Counted from the stretch's first letter, positions 8,240 to 17,203 are shown. The stretch is DNA of 38,742 nucleotides from Euryhalocaulis caribicus (GCF_000412185.1 NZ_ASJA01000022.1:1-38742), one strand, 5' to 3'. Made by a program: numbers and translations. The notes: generated from the sequence alone by a model not told the origin.

Positions 8240-8496
8240 CGGTCCCGCCGCACCCATTTCAAAGCGCCGGCCGCCATGCCCTTGAATTTCGGCTCGCCGT
8301 CCAGCTTGCCGACAAACAGGCCTTTGGGCCGGGCATGATGCTTTATCGCGTGATAGAGCTTGGAAAGCGTCTGGTCTGACCGGAACAGATAGACCCCGTC
8401 ACCCAGCTCAATGGCGTCGTGATATTCGTCCGGGTCCAGCGCTTCTTCCGGCTCATCCAGATACGCCACGAACTGGGGAAGTCTCTCTTCGGCCAT
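8236..8496 (-). CDS. Small hypothetical protein, 86 residues
   Basis: I do not recognise a family. The product is acidic at the N-terminus (EEALDPDEYHDAIELGDGVYLF) and basic at the C-terminus (KHHARPKGLFVGKLDGEPKFKGMAAGALKWVRRDR), with no membrane helix or signal peptide, so it is probably cytosolic. The reading is supported by an AGGA about 8 nt before the ATG, by its tight fit between acrB and argH, and by a stop codon that overlaps the acrB stop in CTAA. It lies on the argH strand but downstream of argH, with 64 bp between, so it could be transcribed by read-through from the arg operon. Confidence 0.65.
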   Translation of the reverse strand: MAEERLPQFVAYLDEPEEALDPDEYHDAIELGDGVYLFRSDQTLSKLYHAIKHHARPKGLFVGKLDGEPKFKGMAAGALKWVRRDR

Positions 8497-8560
8497 GCGA
8501 CAATCCTGACTGCTTGCTGCAGCCAGCTAAACCCGGAACGCCGCGAAGTGTTTCCAGCGC

Positions 8561-9940
8561 TCAGTCAGGCAAGGCCGCGCGCTGATCGGCCAGACGCGCC
8601 GTCAGCCTTGCGGCCTGCGCCCTGACCGCTTCGGGTCCTGCGCCGCCGCGCGTCGCCCGGCGGGCCAGAGAGGCCGCGCCCGAGGAGGGCGTCACCTCAA
8701 GCACGATCCCCAGATCGCTTTCGGCCAGCGCCACCAGCGACTCGCCGCTCTCCATCGCCTTGCGCACCAGCGCGCCGACCTTCTCGTGCGCCTTGCGGAA
8801 GGGCGTGCCGTCATTGACCAGAACGTCGGCGATATCGATGGCCAGCAGGTATTCGCTGGACGCCGCCTCGCTCATCCGCTCGCGGTTGAAGGTCAGCGTG
8901 TCATAGAGGCCGCCCATCGCCAGAAGACCGCGATTGACCTGATCGAGGGCGTCGAAGACCGGCTCCTTGTCCTCCTGCAGGTCACGGTTATAGGCCAGCG
9001 GCAGGCCTTTCAGCGTGGTCAGGAAACCGGCCAGCGCGCCAATGATCCGCCCGGCCTTGCCGCGCGCCAGCTCCGCAATGTCCGGGTTCTTTTTCTGCGG
9101 CAGCATGGAGGACCCGGTCGACCATTCGTCATGCAGGCTGACATAGCGGAACCCGTCCGAGGCCCAGAGGATCACCTCCTCCCCCATCTTGGACAGCCGC
9201 ACCCCGACCATGGCCAGCGCATGCAGCGCATCGGCCACGAAATCCCGGTCCGAAACCGCATCCAGCGAGTTGTCGAACACGCCCGCAAAGCCAAGCTCGC
9301 CGCCCGTGAATTCCGGATCCAGCGGCAGCGCCGATCCGCCCAGCGCGCCCGCGCCCAGCGGCGAAACATCGGCGCGGTCCCGCGCTTCCATCAGCCGCTC
9401 GAAGTCCCGCGACAGGCCCCAGGCGTGCGCCATCAGGTGATGGGCCAGCGAGACCGTCTGCGCCGCCTGCAAATGCGTCAGACCCGGCAGCGGCGTTTCT
9501 TCCTCGCCCTCCGCCCGTGCCAGCAAGACCTCCTGCAGCGCCAGAACCCGCCGCGCCGTCCCGGCCAGTTCCCGCTTCAGGAACAGGCGCAGATCGGTGG
9601 CGATCTGGTCATTGCGGCTGCGCCCGGTATGCAGGCGCGCGCCGGCATCCCCGGCGATCTCGGTCACCCGGCGCTCGATGGCGGAATGGATATCCTCATC
9701 GCCGCGGTCGAAGTCGAACTGGCCGGCCTTGATCTCGCTCCACGCCTGATCCAGCGCCGCAAGAATGGCGTCAGCATCTTCGCCCGACAGCAATCCGGCC
9801 CGCTTCAGACCCTTCACATGCGCGCGAGAGCCGGCGATGTCGTCGCCCGCCAGCCGCCGGTCATAGGACAGGCTTTCGCTGTATTCCCACAGCGCTTCCG
9901 CGGGGCCGGAATCGAAGCGGCCGGACCAGAGCGTGCTCAT
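8561..9940 (-). CDS. argH: Argininosuccinate lyase
   Basis: A 459-residue fumarase/aspartase-superfamily enzyme catalysing the last arginine step, cleavage of argininosuccinate to arginine and fumarate. The start [30 protein letters not shown] is typical of ArgH. The superfamily signature [16 protein letters not shown] is intact, with the catalytic-loop serine, as is [17 protein letters not shown]. The chosen ATG at 9940 lies 2 bp after the argG stop; an upstream in-frame start would run into argG. It is the last arg gene of the operon. I see no strong intrinsic terminator in the 64 bp after it. Confidence 0.93.
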   Translation of the reverse strand: MSTLWSGRFDSGPAEALWEYSESLSYDRRLAGDDIAGSRAHVKGLKRAGLLSGEDADAILAALDQAWSEIKAGQFDFDRGDEDIHSAIERRVTEIAGDAGARLHTGRSRNDQIATDLRLFLKRELAGTARRVLALQEVLLARAEGEEETPLPGLTHLQAAQTVSLAHHLMAHAWGLSRDFERLMEARDRADVSPLGAGALGGSALPLDPEFTGGELGFAGVFDNSLDAVSDRDFVADALHALAMVGVRLSKMGEEVILWASDGFRYVSLHDEWSTGSSMLPQKKNPDIAELARGKAGRIIGALAGFLTTLKGLPLAYNRDLQEDKEPVFDALDQVNRGLLAMGGLYDTLTFNRERMSEAASSEYLLAIDIADVLVNDGTPFRKAHEKVGALVRKAMESGESLVALAESDLGIVLEVTPSSGAASLARRATRGGAGPEAVRAQAARLTARLADQRAALPD

Positions 9941-9942
9941 GA

Positions 9943-11142
9943 TTATTTCTCCCGGGACGCCGGTCCCTGTTTCTGCGACCAGACCTGCGCGGAGAGGCCC
10001 CACAGCCGCACGAACCCGGCGGAATCCTCGTGCCGGAACAGATCGCCCTCGTCATAGGTCGCCAGCCCGCTGTCATACAGCGACTGATCGGAACGGCGGC
10101 CGGTGGAGATCAGGCTGCCCGGCTCCAGCCGCAGCCGCACCTCGCCCGAAACCGTCTTGTCCGCCGTGGCGACAAAGGCGTCCAGCGACTCCCGAAGCGG
10201 GGAGAACCACAAGCCGTCATAGATCAGATTGGCATAGCGGTGGGCGACTTCCCGGCGGAACCGCTCCAGATCCCGCTCCAGGCACAGGCTTTCCAGCTCC
10301 CGCCGCGCGGCATAAAGCGCCATGGCGCCCGGCGCTTCATAACATTCGCGGGACTTGATGCCGACGCGCCGGTTCTCGACCATGTCGATCCGGCCCCAGC
10401 CGTACGGGCCGACCCGCGCATTCAGCGCCAGCACAAGCTCATGCGGGGTCATCGCCTTGCCGTCGATGGAGACCGGAACGCCTTCCTCGAACGCGATGAT
10501 CAGCTCTTCCCGGCCCTCCGCCGTGCGCTGGGTCATCTCCCAGATATCGTCCGGCGGCGCAGCCCAGGTGTCCTCCATCTCGCCGCACTCGATGGCCCGG
10601 CCCCAGAGATTGTCGTCGATGGAATAGGGCCGTTCCCGCGTGGCGGAGACGAGGATTCCGCGCTCCTGCGCATAGACCAGGCAATCGGCCCGGTTCATGC
10701 CCCAGTGGCGGACCGGGGCGACAATTTCCAGATCCGGCGCCAGCGCCCGCATCGACACCTCGAACCGCACCTGGTCATTGCCCTTGCCGGTGCAGCCATG
10801 GGCCAGCGCGTCCGCCCCGGTTTCGCGGGCGACCTGCACCAGCTTCTGGGCGATCAGGGGCCGCGACAGGGCGGAAATCAGCGGATAGCGATCCTCGTAC
10901 AGCGCCCCGGCTTTCAGGGCCGGAAAGCAGTAATCACGGGCAAACTCGGCCTTGGCGTCGATCACGCGCAGCTCTGACGCGCCGGCGCGCATGGCGCGCT
11001 CCTCCATCTGCTCCCACGGGGCGTCCTGCCCCACATCCACCGCGGCGCAGACGATGTCCGCGTCCTGGTGTTCCTTCAGCCACGGGACCGCGACCGAGGT
11101 GTCGAGGCCGCCGGAATAGGCGAGTACGATCTTCGAAGCCAT
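9943..11142 (-). CDS. argG: Argininosuccinate synthase
   Basis: A 399-residue enzyme that condenses citrulline and aspartate with ATP. The N-terminal P-loop is VLAYSGGLDTSVAVPWL; GADALAHGCTGKGNDQVRFE and the substrate-binding region SIDDNLWGRAIECGEMEDTW are intact. The 'NLWGRAIECG' version is what I recall from Firmicutes and Actinobacteria, whereas typical alphaproteobacterial ArgG carries a 'NLLH' type here. This suggests the gene, and perhaps the operon, was acquired horizontally. It lies between argR (19 bp upstream) and argH (2 bp downstream). Expression is probably repressed by ArgR when arginine is plentiful. Confidence 0.94.
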   Translation of the reverse strand: MASKIVLAYSGGLDTSVAVPWLKEHQDADIVCAAVDVGQDAPWEQMEERAMRAGASELRVIDAKAEFARDYCFPALKAGALYEDRYPLISALSRPLIAQKLVQVARETGADALAHGCTGKGNDQVRFEVSMRALAPDLEIVAPVRHWGMNRADCLVYAQERGILVSATRERPYSIDDNLWGRAIECGEMEDTWAAPPDDIWEMTQRTAEGREELIIAFEEGVPVSIDGKAMTPHELVLALNARVGPYGWGRIDMVENRRVGIKSRECYEAPGAMALYAARRELESLCLERDLERFRREVAHRYANLIYDGLWFSPLRESLDAFVATADKTVSGEVRLRLEPGSLISTGRRSDQSLYDSGLATYDEGDLFRHEDSAGFVRLWGLSAQVWSQKQGPASREK

Positions 11143-11161
11143 GAGCCTTGTCTTTCCTGTC

Positions 11162-11644
11162 CTAATCGAGTGCAGCGAGCGATTTCACGCGCGCCAGAAG
11201 GTCTTTCACGGGATGGCCGTCGCGGGCGATGACCATGATGGTGTCGTCACCGGCCACCGTGCCGGCGACCGAGTCCCAGCTGACGCGGTCCAGCGCGTCG
11301 CCGATCATGTGGGCTGACCCCGGCGGGGTGCGGATGACCACCAGATGCCCCGCCGATTCCGCGGCCAGTATCCATTCGGAAAACAGCTCCTGAAGCCGCT
11401 CTTCCGTCAGGTCCGGCGCGCCGCCGACATCCTCGGTCAGGGCGTATCCCTGCCGTCCGCCGATCCGCACCTTGATGGCGCCGATGGCGTCCAGATCCCG
11501 GGAAACCGTGGCCTGCGTCACCGCGATTCCGCGATCGGCCAGATGGTTCACGATGGCTTCCTGGCTGACCGCGTCGCCATTCCGGATGAAGTCGCCCACG
11601 ATCCTTCGTCGCCGCGCCGCGCCGATTTTCTGTTCACCCGCCAT
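11162..11644 (-). CDS. argR: Arginine repressor ArgR
   Basis: A 160-residue ArgR/AhrC-family regulator of normal length. The N-terminal winged helix contains VSQEAIVNHLADRGIAVTQATVSRDLDAIGAIKV, including the recognition helix TQATVSRDL. The C-terminal hexamerisation and arginine-binding domain has GTVAGDDTIMVIARD, with the GDDT that contacts arginine. It should bind ARG boxes, repress the arg operon when arginine is abundant, and so repress itself. It sits inside the operon between argF and argG, as in actinobacterial argCJBDFRGH clusters. ArgR is uncommon in Alphaproteobacteria as far as I know, which makes this copy notable. Confidence 0.92.
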   Translation of the reverse strand: MAGEQKIGAARRRRIVGDFIRNGDAVSQEAIVNHLADRGIAVTQATVSRDLDAIGAIKVRIGGRQGYALTEDVGGAPDLTEERLQELFSEWILAAESAGHLVVIRTPPGSAHMIGDALDRVSWDSVAGTVAGDDTIMVIARDGHPVKDLLARVKSLAALD

Positions 11645-11648
11645 AATC

Positions 11649-12542
11649 TCAAAGCGCTCCCAGGAAGATCCAGCTCAAGGCTCCGCGGGCGGTATGCATC
11701 CGGTTCTCCGCCTGTTTCCAGACCAGAGACGCCGGGCCGTCGATCACCTCTGACGTCACTTCCGCCCCGCGATAGGCCGGCAGGCAGTGCAGGAAGCTCG
11801 CATCCGGCGCAAGGCCCATCAGGTCCGCATTGACCTGATAGGGCGCGAACATTGCCGCCCGCGCGCCTTCCGGGTCGCTGTCGCCCATGGAGGTCCAGAC
11901 ATCGGTATAGACGAATTGCGCGTCCTTCACCGCCGCTTCCGCGTCTGCGGTCTGGGATATTTCCCCGCCCAGCGCGTTCAGCCGGTCCAGCTCGCCCGCC
12001 GCCATATGCACCGATTCCGGGGCTGCGACGGTCATGCGCATATCCAGCATGGCAGCCGCCTCGGCCAGCGAGCGGGAGACGTTATTCACGTCGCCGACAT
12101 AGGCGATTTTCGCGCCTTTCAGGTCCCCGATGGCCTGCCGCATGGTCAGGATATCGGCCAGCGCCTGCAGGGGGTGGGAATCCTGCGACAGCATATTGAT
12201 GACCGGCGCATCCACCGCCTCCGCCATGGATTCCAGCAGCTCGTGCTCGAACACCCGGGCGGCGATGCAGGCGTGGTAACAGGCCAGCGTCCGCGCCGCG
12301 TCTTCCGGCGTTTCGCGCTTGCCGAGGCCCACATCCTCGTCCCGGATCGTCACCGGGTGGCCGCCCAGCTGAACCACCGCCATTTCCATGGAATTGCGGG
12401 TCCGGGCGCTGGGCTTCTGGAAGACCAGGGCCACCCCCTGCCCCTCCAGAACGCGCGGCGGATTGGCCTCTTCGGAGAGGTCCAGAATCCGGGTCAGCGC
12501 CTCGTGGCTGAGGTCGGAAATCTGCAGAAGATCAGGCTTCAT
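11649..12542 (-). CDS. argF: Ornithine carbamoyltransferase
   Basis: A 297-residue transcarbamylase that makes citrulline from ornithine and carbamoyl phosphate. The carbamoyl-phosphate loop reads KPSARTRNS (about residues 43-51), a variant of the usual STRT in which Ala replaces Thr between Ser and Arg. HPLQ is at about 123-126, and DVWTSMGD with FLHCLPAYRG marks ornithine rather than N-acetylornithine or aspartate as substrate. The SARTRNS form and the following MEMAVVQLGGHP resemble actinobacterial (Acidimicrobiia-like) enzymes from memory; this needs a tree. The ATG overlaps the argB 3' end by 11 bp, and argR follows 4 bp downstream. Confidence 0.92.
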   Translation of the reverse strand: MKPDLLQISDLSHEALTRILDLSEEANPPRVLEGQGVALVFQKPSARTRNSMEMAVVQLGGHPVTIRDEDVGLGKRETPEDAARTLACYHACIAARVFEHELLESMAEAVDAPVINMLSQDSHPLQALADILTMRQAIGDLKGAKIAYVGDVNNVSRSLAEAAAMLDMRMTVAAPESVHMAAGELDRLNALGGEISQTADAEAAVKDAQFVYTDVWTSMGDSDPEGARAAMFAPYQVNADLMGLAPDASFLHCLPAYRGAEVTSEVIDGPASLVWKQAENRMHTARGALSWIFLGAL

Positions 12543-13404
12543 CGATCACATACTCCCCGGCCACCATGGTGCCGACGCCCTTGTCGGTCAGAAGTTCGAT
12601 CAGCAGGGCGTGCGGAATACGCCCGTCAATAATATGCGCCCGCGGCACCCCGCCGGAGACCGCCGCCAGACAGGCTTCCAGCTTGGGGCGCATCCCGCCC
12701 AATGCCTGATCGCTGTCCAGAACGCCCTGAAGCTCGCCCAGCGACAGTTCGCTGACCGTGCTTTCGGGGTCCTCCAGATCGGCCAGAAGGCCGGGCGTGG
12801 AGGTCAGGAAAATCGCCTTCTTCGCGCCCAGCTTGGCGGCCAGCGCCGCCGCGCCGGCGTCGGCGTTGATGTTGTAGGCCTCCCCCGTCAGGTCGCGGCC
12901 GATCACGGTGACCACCGGGATCATGCGCTGGCTGGTGAGGAGCTGGATCAGGTCCGGCCGCACCCGCGCAACCGAGCCGACAAGACCCAGATCCGCATCG
13001 CCCGGCGCGGCGGTGATCAAGCCGCCATCCTCGCCCGACAGGCCCACGGCCACCGGCGCGCGGCGATTGATCGCGGCCACGATGTCCTTGTTTATATTGC
13101 CCAAAACCATGCGCGCGGCGGACAGCGTATCCGCATCGGTGACGCGCAGCCCATCCTTGAATTCCGGCTTCAGGCCCAGCTTTTCGCCAAACGCGCTGAT
13201 CTGCGGACCGCCGCCATGCACGATGACCGGGCGCATCCCGATGGAGCGCAGCAGCATCACGTCCGCGGCGAAATGGGCGAACAGGGTCTCGTCCTCCATC
13301 GCCGCGCCGCCCAGCTTGATGACGATCAGCGACTGATCGAAACGCCGGATATAGGGCAGCGCCTCGATCAGGACTTTTGCGGTGTTTTCGGCGGACTGGC
13401 TCAT
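12532..13404 (-). CDS. argB: N-acetylglutamate kinase
   Basis: A 290-residue amino-acid kinase that phosphorylates N-acetylglutamate, the second step of arginine synthesis. Visible landmarks are the phosphate-binding IVIKLGGAAM, the substrate loop PVIVHGGGPQIS, AVGLSGEDGGLITA, and NINADAGAAALAAKLGAKK near the nucleotide site. The N-terminal helix AENTAKVLIEALPYIRRF fits the arginine-sensitive hexameric forms, so feedback inhibition is likely. Phrases such as FKDGLRVTDADTL and HIIDGRIPHALLIELLTDKGVGTMV look actinobacterial. The ATG overlaps the argJ stop in ATGA, indicating translational coupling. Confidence 0.93.
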   Translation of the reverse strand: MSQSAENTAKVLIEALPYIRRFDQSLIVIKLGGAAMEDETLFAHFAADVMLLRSIGMRPVIVHGGGPQISAFGEKLGLKPEFKDGLRVTDADTLSAARMVLGNINKDIVAAINRRAPVAVGLSGEDGGLITAAPGDADLGLVGSVARVRPDLIQLLTSQRMIPVVTVIGRDLTGEAYNINADAGAAALAAKLGAKKAIFLTSTPGLLADLEDPESTVSELSLGELQGVLDSDQALGGMRPKLEACLAAVSGGVPRAHIIDGRIPHALLIELLTDKGVGTMVAGEYVIDEA

Positions 13405-14561
13405 GACGTTTGCGCGTTTTCTTTCAGGTATCCCGGCCCCAGATCGACCGTGACGATCCGCCCTGCGCCGGCGCCCAGCGCCAGGTCCAGCAGGATTTCG
13501 ATCTCCTCGCCCGCCATATGCTTCGCGACAGCCTTGGAATCGTGATCGATTTCCACGCCGGCGGCGGCGATTTCGACGCCGCCATAGCTGAGACGCGCCT
13601 TGTCGGGGTCGAATTGCGCCTCACCGGCCCCGGCTTCGCAGAGAATCCGGCCCCAATAGGGGTCGCTTCCGTGCCAGGAACACTTGATAAGCTGGTTCTC
13701 CGCGATGGAGCGGGCGACCTGCCGGGCCTCTGAATCGCTGGCCGCGCCGGTGACATTGACCCGCACGATCTTGGTCCGGCCCTCCGCGTCCCGGGCCATT
13801 TGCAGCGCCAGATCTTCGCACACCGCGCGGATTCCGGCCTCAAGATCAGCCTCCGACGGGGCTTCCCGCCGTCCCGACGCCATCAGGATGACCGTGTCAT
13901 TGGTCGACATTGCGCCGTCCACGGTCAGCGTGTTGAAGGTGTCATCCACCGCAGCGCGCAGAACCCGGCTCAAAACCTCCGGCGAGACGTCCGCATCGGT
14001 GGTGATGAAGGCCAGCATGGTGGCCATATCCGGCCGCAACATGCCCGAACCCTTGGCGATTGCGCCGACAGAGAAGCCCTCGCCGTCGAATTTCGCCTGC
14101 TTGGTGACCGTATCGGTGGTCAGGATGGCCTTCGCCGCGGCGGCATTGGCGGCTTTTCCGCTCTCCGGCGCCAGCTTTCCGACGCCCGAAAGGATCGCGT
14201 CGATAGGCAAAGTCTTGCCGATAACGCCGGTGGAACAGACCAGCATTTCCTCCGGCGTGCAGCCCAGCGCCGCCGCGGCGGCCTTGGACATGGCCCTGGC
14301 GTCGCGGATTCCGGGTTCGCCCGTGCCCGCATTGGCGTTTCCGGAGTTCACGATGACGCCCGCGGCGAGGCCATTGGAGGCCTGAAGATGGTCGCGGCTG
14401 ACCTGAACGGGGGCCGCGGCAAAGCGGTTTTTGGTGAAAACCGCCGCCGTGGGGACGGGTTTTCCGTCCTCCGTTGCGATAATGGCGAGGTCAGGACGCT
14501 TGCGTTTTACCCCGCAATGCAGCCCCGCCGCCATGAATCCCTGGGCGTAAGTCACGCTCAT
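13401..14561 (-). CDS. argJ: Bifunctional ornithine acetyltransferase / N-acetylglutamate synthase
   Basis: A 386-residue Ntn-fold enzyme. It moves the acetyl group from N-acetylornithine to glutamate, so acetyl is recycled and no ArgE is needed; many members also make N-acetylglutamate from acetyl-CoA. The self-cleavage site and nucleophile is Thr about 181 in GSGMLRPDMATMLAFITTDA, where alpha and beta chains separate. VIVNSGNANAGTG and the C-terminal GSDPYWGRILCEAGAGEA are family landmarks. Start and stop overlap argC and argB in ATGA. No argD is present in the operon, so acetylornithine aminotransferase must come from elsewhere. Confidence 0.93.
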   Translation of the reverse strand: MSVTYAQGFMAAGLHCGVKRKRPDLAIIATEDGKPVPTAAVFTKNRFAAAPVQVSRDHLQASNGLAAGVIVNSGNANAGTGEPGIRDARAMSKAAAAALGCTPEEMLVCSTGVIGKTLPIDAILSGVGKLAPESGKAANAAAAKAILTTDTVTKQAKFDGEGFSVGAIAKGSGMLRPDMATMLAFITTDADVSPEVLSRVLRAAVDDTFNTLTVDGAMSTNDTVILMASGRREAPSEADLEAGIRAVCEDLALQMARDAEGRTKIVRVNVTGAASDSEARQVARSIAENQLIKCSWHGSDPYWGRILCEAGAGEAQFDPDKARLSYGGVEIAAAGVEIDHDSKAVAKHMAGEEIEILLDLALGAGAGRIVTVDLGPGYLKENAQTS

Positions 14562-15573
14562 GGGGTTACTCCCGTCATTTCAAGACCGGCCGTTTCATCA
14601 AGGCCGAACATCAGATTTGCGCATTGAATCGCCTGACCCGCGGCCCCTTTCACGAGGTTGTCGAGGGCGGCAATGGCCAGAACGCTGCCCGTCCGGGCGT
14701 CGTAACGCGCTGTCAGGTGCGCGCGGTTGGTCCCCAACGTCCATTTCGTGGCCGGAGACCGCTCCGAAACCGTAACGAAGGGCGCGCCCGAATAGGCCGC
14801 TTCGAGGCATTCCAGCGCATCCGTTGCGGCCGCTTTTGATGTTGCGGGGGCCGTCGCGACACTCAGAATTCCCCGGCTCATGGGCGCGAGTGAGGGCGTA
14901 AACAGCACTTGCGCGTCCAGCAGCGCCTCGATTTCGCCCGTGTGGCGGTGGTTTACGAGGCCATAGGCGCGCATGGAGCCGTCGATTTCGCAGAACATAT
15001 TGGCCGCATTGGCCGCCCGGCCCGCCCCGGATACGCCCGAAGCGGCGTTCACCACGATACGGTTTGCGTCCACCAGACCGGCCTGAATCAGCGGCATGAG
15101 CGACAGGATCGCGGCCGTCGGATAGCAGCCGGGCGCGGCGACAAGGTCCGATTTCGCAATGATTTCAGCGTTTTTTCCGGCAGTCCGTAAACAAACCGGC
15201 TCAGGAAGGCCGGCGCGTCATGGGGTTTTCCATACCAGTTTTCGTAGGTTCCAGCGTCGGAAAAGCGGAAATCGGCGCCGAGATCGACGATTTTCACGCC
15301 TTTTTGCGCCAGTTCCGGCGCGATTTTCTGCGATTCACCGTGCGGAAGCGCCAGAAAAACCAGCTCCGCGCCCTTCAGATCGCCTTCGAATGACTCCAGG
15401 GCGGCCCCGTTATCAGCCCCGTCGAATTGCGGGCTGTCTTCGGCCAGCGCCACCCCGGCGCGGCTGTGAGCGAACAGCGCGCAGGGCCTGATGGACGGAT
15501 GCCCGCCCAGAAGCCGCAAAAGCTCCGCCCCGGCATAGCCCGAGGCCCCGAATATCGCCGCCGCAATCGTCAT
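14558..15573 (-). CDS. argC: N-acetyl-gamma-glutamyl-phosphate reductase, split by a one-base frameshift
   Basis: The gene is read in two frames. The first, from the ATG at 15573, encodes TIAAAIFGASGYAGAELLRLLGGHPSI (NADP-binding) through SRFVYGLPEK, then goes out of frame. The second frame carries DLVAAPGCYPTAAILSLMPLIQAGLVD with the catalytic Cys, and runs to the stop at 14558. Adding one A to the A6 run at 15171-15176 (T6 on the plus strand) restores a smooth protein of about 338 residues, normal for ArgC, reading GLPEKNAEIIAKSD across the join. The rest of the operon is intact and argC is needed for the pathway. A sequencing or assembly error, or transcriptional slippage on the A run, is therefore more likely than a dead gene. 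Confidence 0.85.
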
Positions 15574-15582
15574 AGCGGCGGC

Positions 15583-15624
15583 TTATGCATGTTTATGTAT
15601 ATTTATGCAATATGATGAATGCAG
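15583..15624. promoter_or_regulatory. ARG-box-like repeats upstream of argC
   Basis: An AT-rich patch directly before argC reads on the minus strand TTGCATAAATATACATAA, then TACATAAACATGCATAA sharing the TACATAA, with a further TGCATTCATCATATTGCA half-site pair upstream. These resemble tandem 18-bp ARG boxes; the TGCAT half-site is common in actinobacterial boxes. The boxes end about 10 bp from the argC ATG, so the promoter must overlap them. Binding by the ArgR encoded in this operon is inferred. Confidence 0.65.
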
Positions 15625-15651
15625 GAATTTTCATGCCCGTGCAGCGCGCGC

Positions 15652-15686
15652 AAAAAAGCGGCGCCCGGAATATCTCCGGATGCCGC
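15652..15686 (-). terminator. Intrinsic terminator after amtB
   Basis: On the minus strand GCGGC-AT-CCGGA pairs with TTCCGG-GC-GCCGC around a GATA loop, with one internal mismatch, followed by TTTTTT. It begins about 27 bp after the amtB stop and separates amtB from the argC promoter on the same strand. Confidence 0.75.
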
Positions 15687-15713
15687 CATTTCTGTTGGAA
15701 AAGGCATTGAAAA

Positions 15714-16985
15714 TCAGCCGCGCGCCAGGAAATCAGGATAGGCCTCTATCCCGAGCTCCGTCTGGTCGAGGCCGGTCTGTTCGTCTTCCGCGCTGACACG
15801 AAGGCCGACCGTGCGGTCAATGGCGAACCAGACGCCCAGAGTCGACGCAATGACAAACGCGCCAATCGAGACGACGCCCAGAAGCTGGCTGCCGAGCAGC
15901 GTGAAGAAGCCGGTTTCCGCGCTCATCCCCGTCCAGGCGACGACCAGCGTGCCCCAGATCCCGCAGACCAGATGCGCCGGTATGGCGCCGACCACATCGT
16001 CAATCTTCAGCCTGTCCAGCAGCGGCACCGCATAGACCACCAGAACACCGCCCACCCCGCCGACAATCATCGATTGCCACAGCGCCGGAGCCAAAGGCTC
16101 GGCAGTGATGGAGACCAGACCGCCGATCGCGCCGTTCAGCGCCAGCGTCAGATCGACCTTGCCATAGTGAAGCTGGCTGATCGCCATGGCGGTGAGAACG
16201 CCCGCGCAGGCGGCGATATTCGTATTGGCGAAAATCCTGGCGACCGCATTGGCGTCGGAGATCGTGCCGGCGGCCAGTTGCGAACCGCCATTGAAGCCGA
16301 ACCAGCCCAGCCAGAGGATGAAAACGCCCAGCGTCGCGAAGGGCAGGTTGGAGCCGGGGAAAGGCCGCACGCGGCCGTCATCCAGATATTTTCCGAGGCG
16401 CGGACCCAGAATGATCGCGCCGGTCAGCGCCGACCAGCCGCCCACCGAATGGACCAGCGTGGAGCCGGCGAAATCCTGGAACCCGCGAACGGCCAGCCAG
16501 CCCTCGCCCCATTTCCACGCGCCGGTAATCGGATAGATGATGGCGGTGAGAATCAGGACGAAGAACAGGAAGGGCCAGAGCTTGATCCGCTCGGCCAGCG
16601 TGCCGGACACCACAGAGGCGGCGGTGGCGACGAACACGGTCTGGAATATCCAGTCGGCGGAGGCGGCCATGTCGCCATTGGCCTCATCCATCGGCCCCGG
16701 CGACCAGACGCCGAGCGTGCCGATAAAACCGCCATCGACGCCGTCATACATCAGGCGGTAGCCGACGAGATAATAGGCGATACACGCCAGAGAGAAGAGC
16801 GAGATATTCTTCAGGCAGATCGCCGCGACGTTCTTCTGGCGGACCAATCCGCCCTCAAGGCAGCAAAATCCCGCCGCCATGAACATCACGACCATGGCGC
16901 TGACCAGCAGCAGCATCGTGTTGTCGACATAGGGCTGAACCGCCCCGGCCGCCGGCGCCGCCGCGCCCATCATAATTTCAAACAT
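15714..16985 (-). CDS. amtB: Ammonium transporter, Amt/MEP/Rh family
   Basis: A 423-residue polytopic inner-membrane protein with about 11 hydrophobic helices. The channel signature DFAGSTLVHSVGGWSAL carries the first pore histidine, about H179, and IPAHLVCGIWG carries the second, about H338. The phenylalanine-gate region WIFQTVFVATAASVVSG is also present. It takes up ammonium, which glutamine synthetase and the adjacent GltBD then assimilate. A longer upstream reading frame exists, but MFEIMMG at 16985 gives a normal N-terminus and leaves an intergenic region shared with gltD. There is no glnK/PII gene beside it, unlike the common glnK-amtB pair, so PII control would come from elsewhere. Confidence 0.9.
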   Translation of the reverse strand: MFEIMMGAAAPAAGAVQPYVDNTMLLLVSAMVVMFMAAGFCCLEGGLVRQKNVAAICLKNISLFSLACIAYYLVGYRLMYDGVDGGFIGTLGVWSPGPMDEANGDMAASADWIFQTVFVATAASVVSGTLAERIKLWPFLFFVLILTAIIYPITGAWKWGEGWLAVRGFQDFAGSTLVHSVGGWSALTGAIILGPRLGKYLDDGRVRPFPGSNLPFATLGVFILWLGWFGFNGGSQLAAGTISDANAVARIFANTNIAACAGVLTAMAISQLHYGKVDLTLALNGAIGGLVSITAEPLAPALWQSMIVGGVGGVLVVYAVPLLDRLKIDDVVGAIPAHLVCGIWGTLVVAWTGMSAETGFFTLLGSQLLGVVSIGAFVIASTLGVWFAIDRTVGLRVSAEDEQTGLDQTELGIEAYPDFLARG

Positions 16986-17120
16986 GCCCCGTCCCGTCTT
17001 CTTGCGAGTCTCTTCCCGCCGGGGATCGTAAGGGCAATTCTTGTTGCAGCGCAATGTGCGGTTTCGAAATCCTGTTGCGTAAGACCGGCACAGATTGCCG
17101 CACCTGAACAAGATTTTTCG

Positions 17121-17144
17121 CTGTTTTCCACAAACGCAAAACAG
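17121..17144. promoter_or_regulatory. Inverted repeat in the amtB-gltD divergent intergenic region
   Basis: Seven-base perfect arms CTGTTTT and AAAACAG are separated by 10 bp in the 218-bp region 16986-17203 between amtB and gltD, where both promoters must lie. I could not place a convincing sigma-54 (GG-N10-GC) or sigma-70 promoter or an NtrC site there. A nitrogen- or glutamate-responsive operator is a guess. Confidence 0.3.
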
Positions 17145-17203
17145 ACCTGATTTGTGCACCTGCGAAATTCTGTTAAGGTTTCGATCCAGGCGGAAGGAGA
17201 GCG

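Noticed and set aside
14558-15097. Separate small gene for the second half of argC.
   Set aside because: Its content continues the ArgC fold exactly and it lacks its own ribosome-binding site; it is the shifted remainder of one gene.
16986-17203. Possible sigma-54 promoter between amtB and gltD (GG...GC near 17033 and on the other strand near 17095).
   Set aside because: The GG-to-GC spacing is wrong in both candidates and the flanking bases do not fit.
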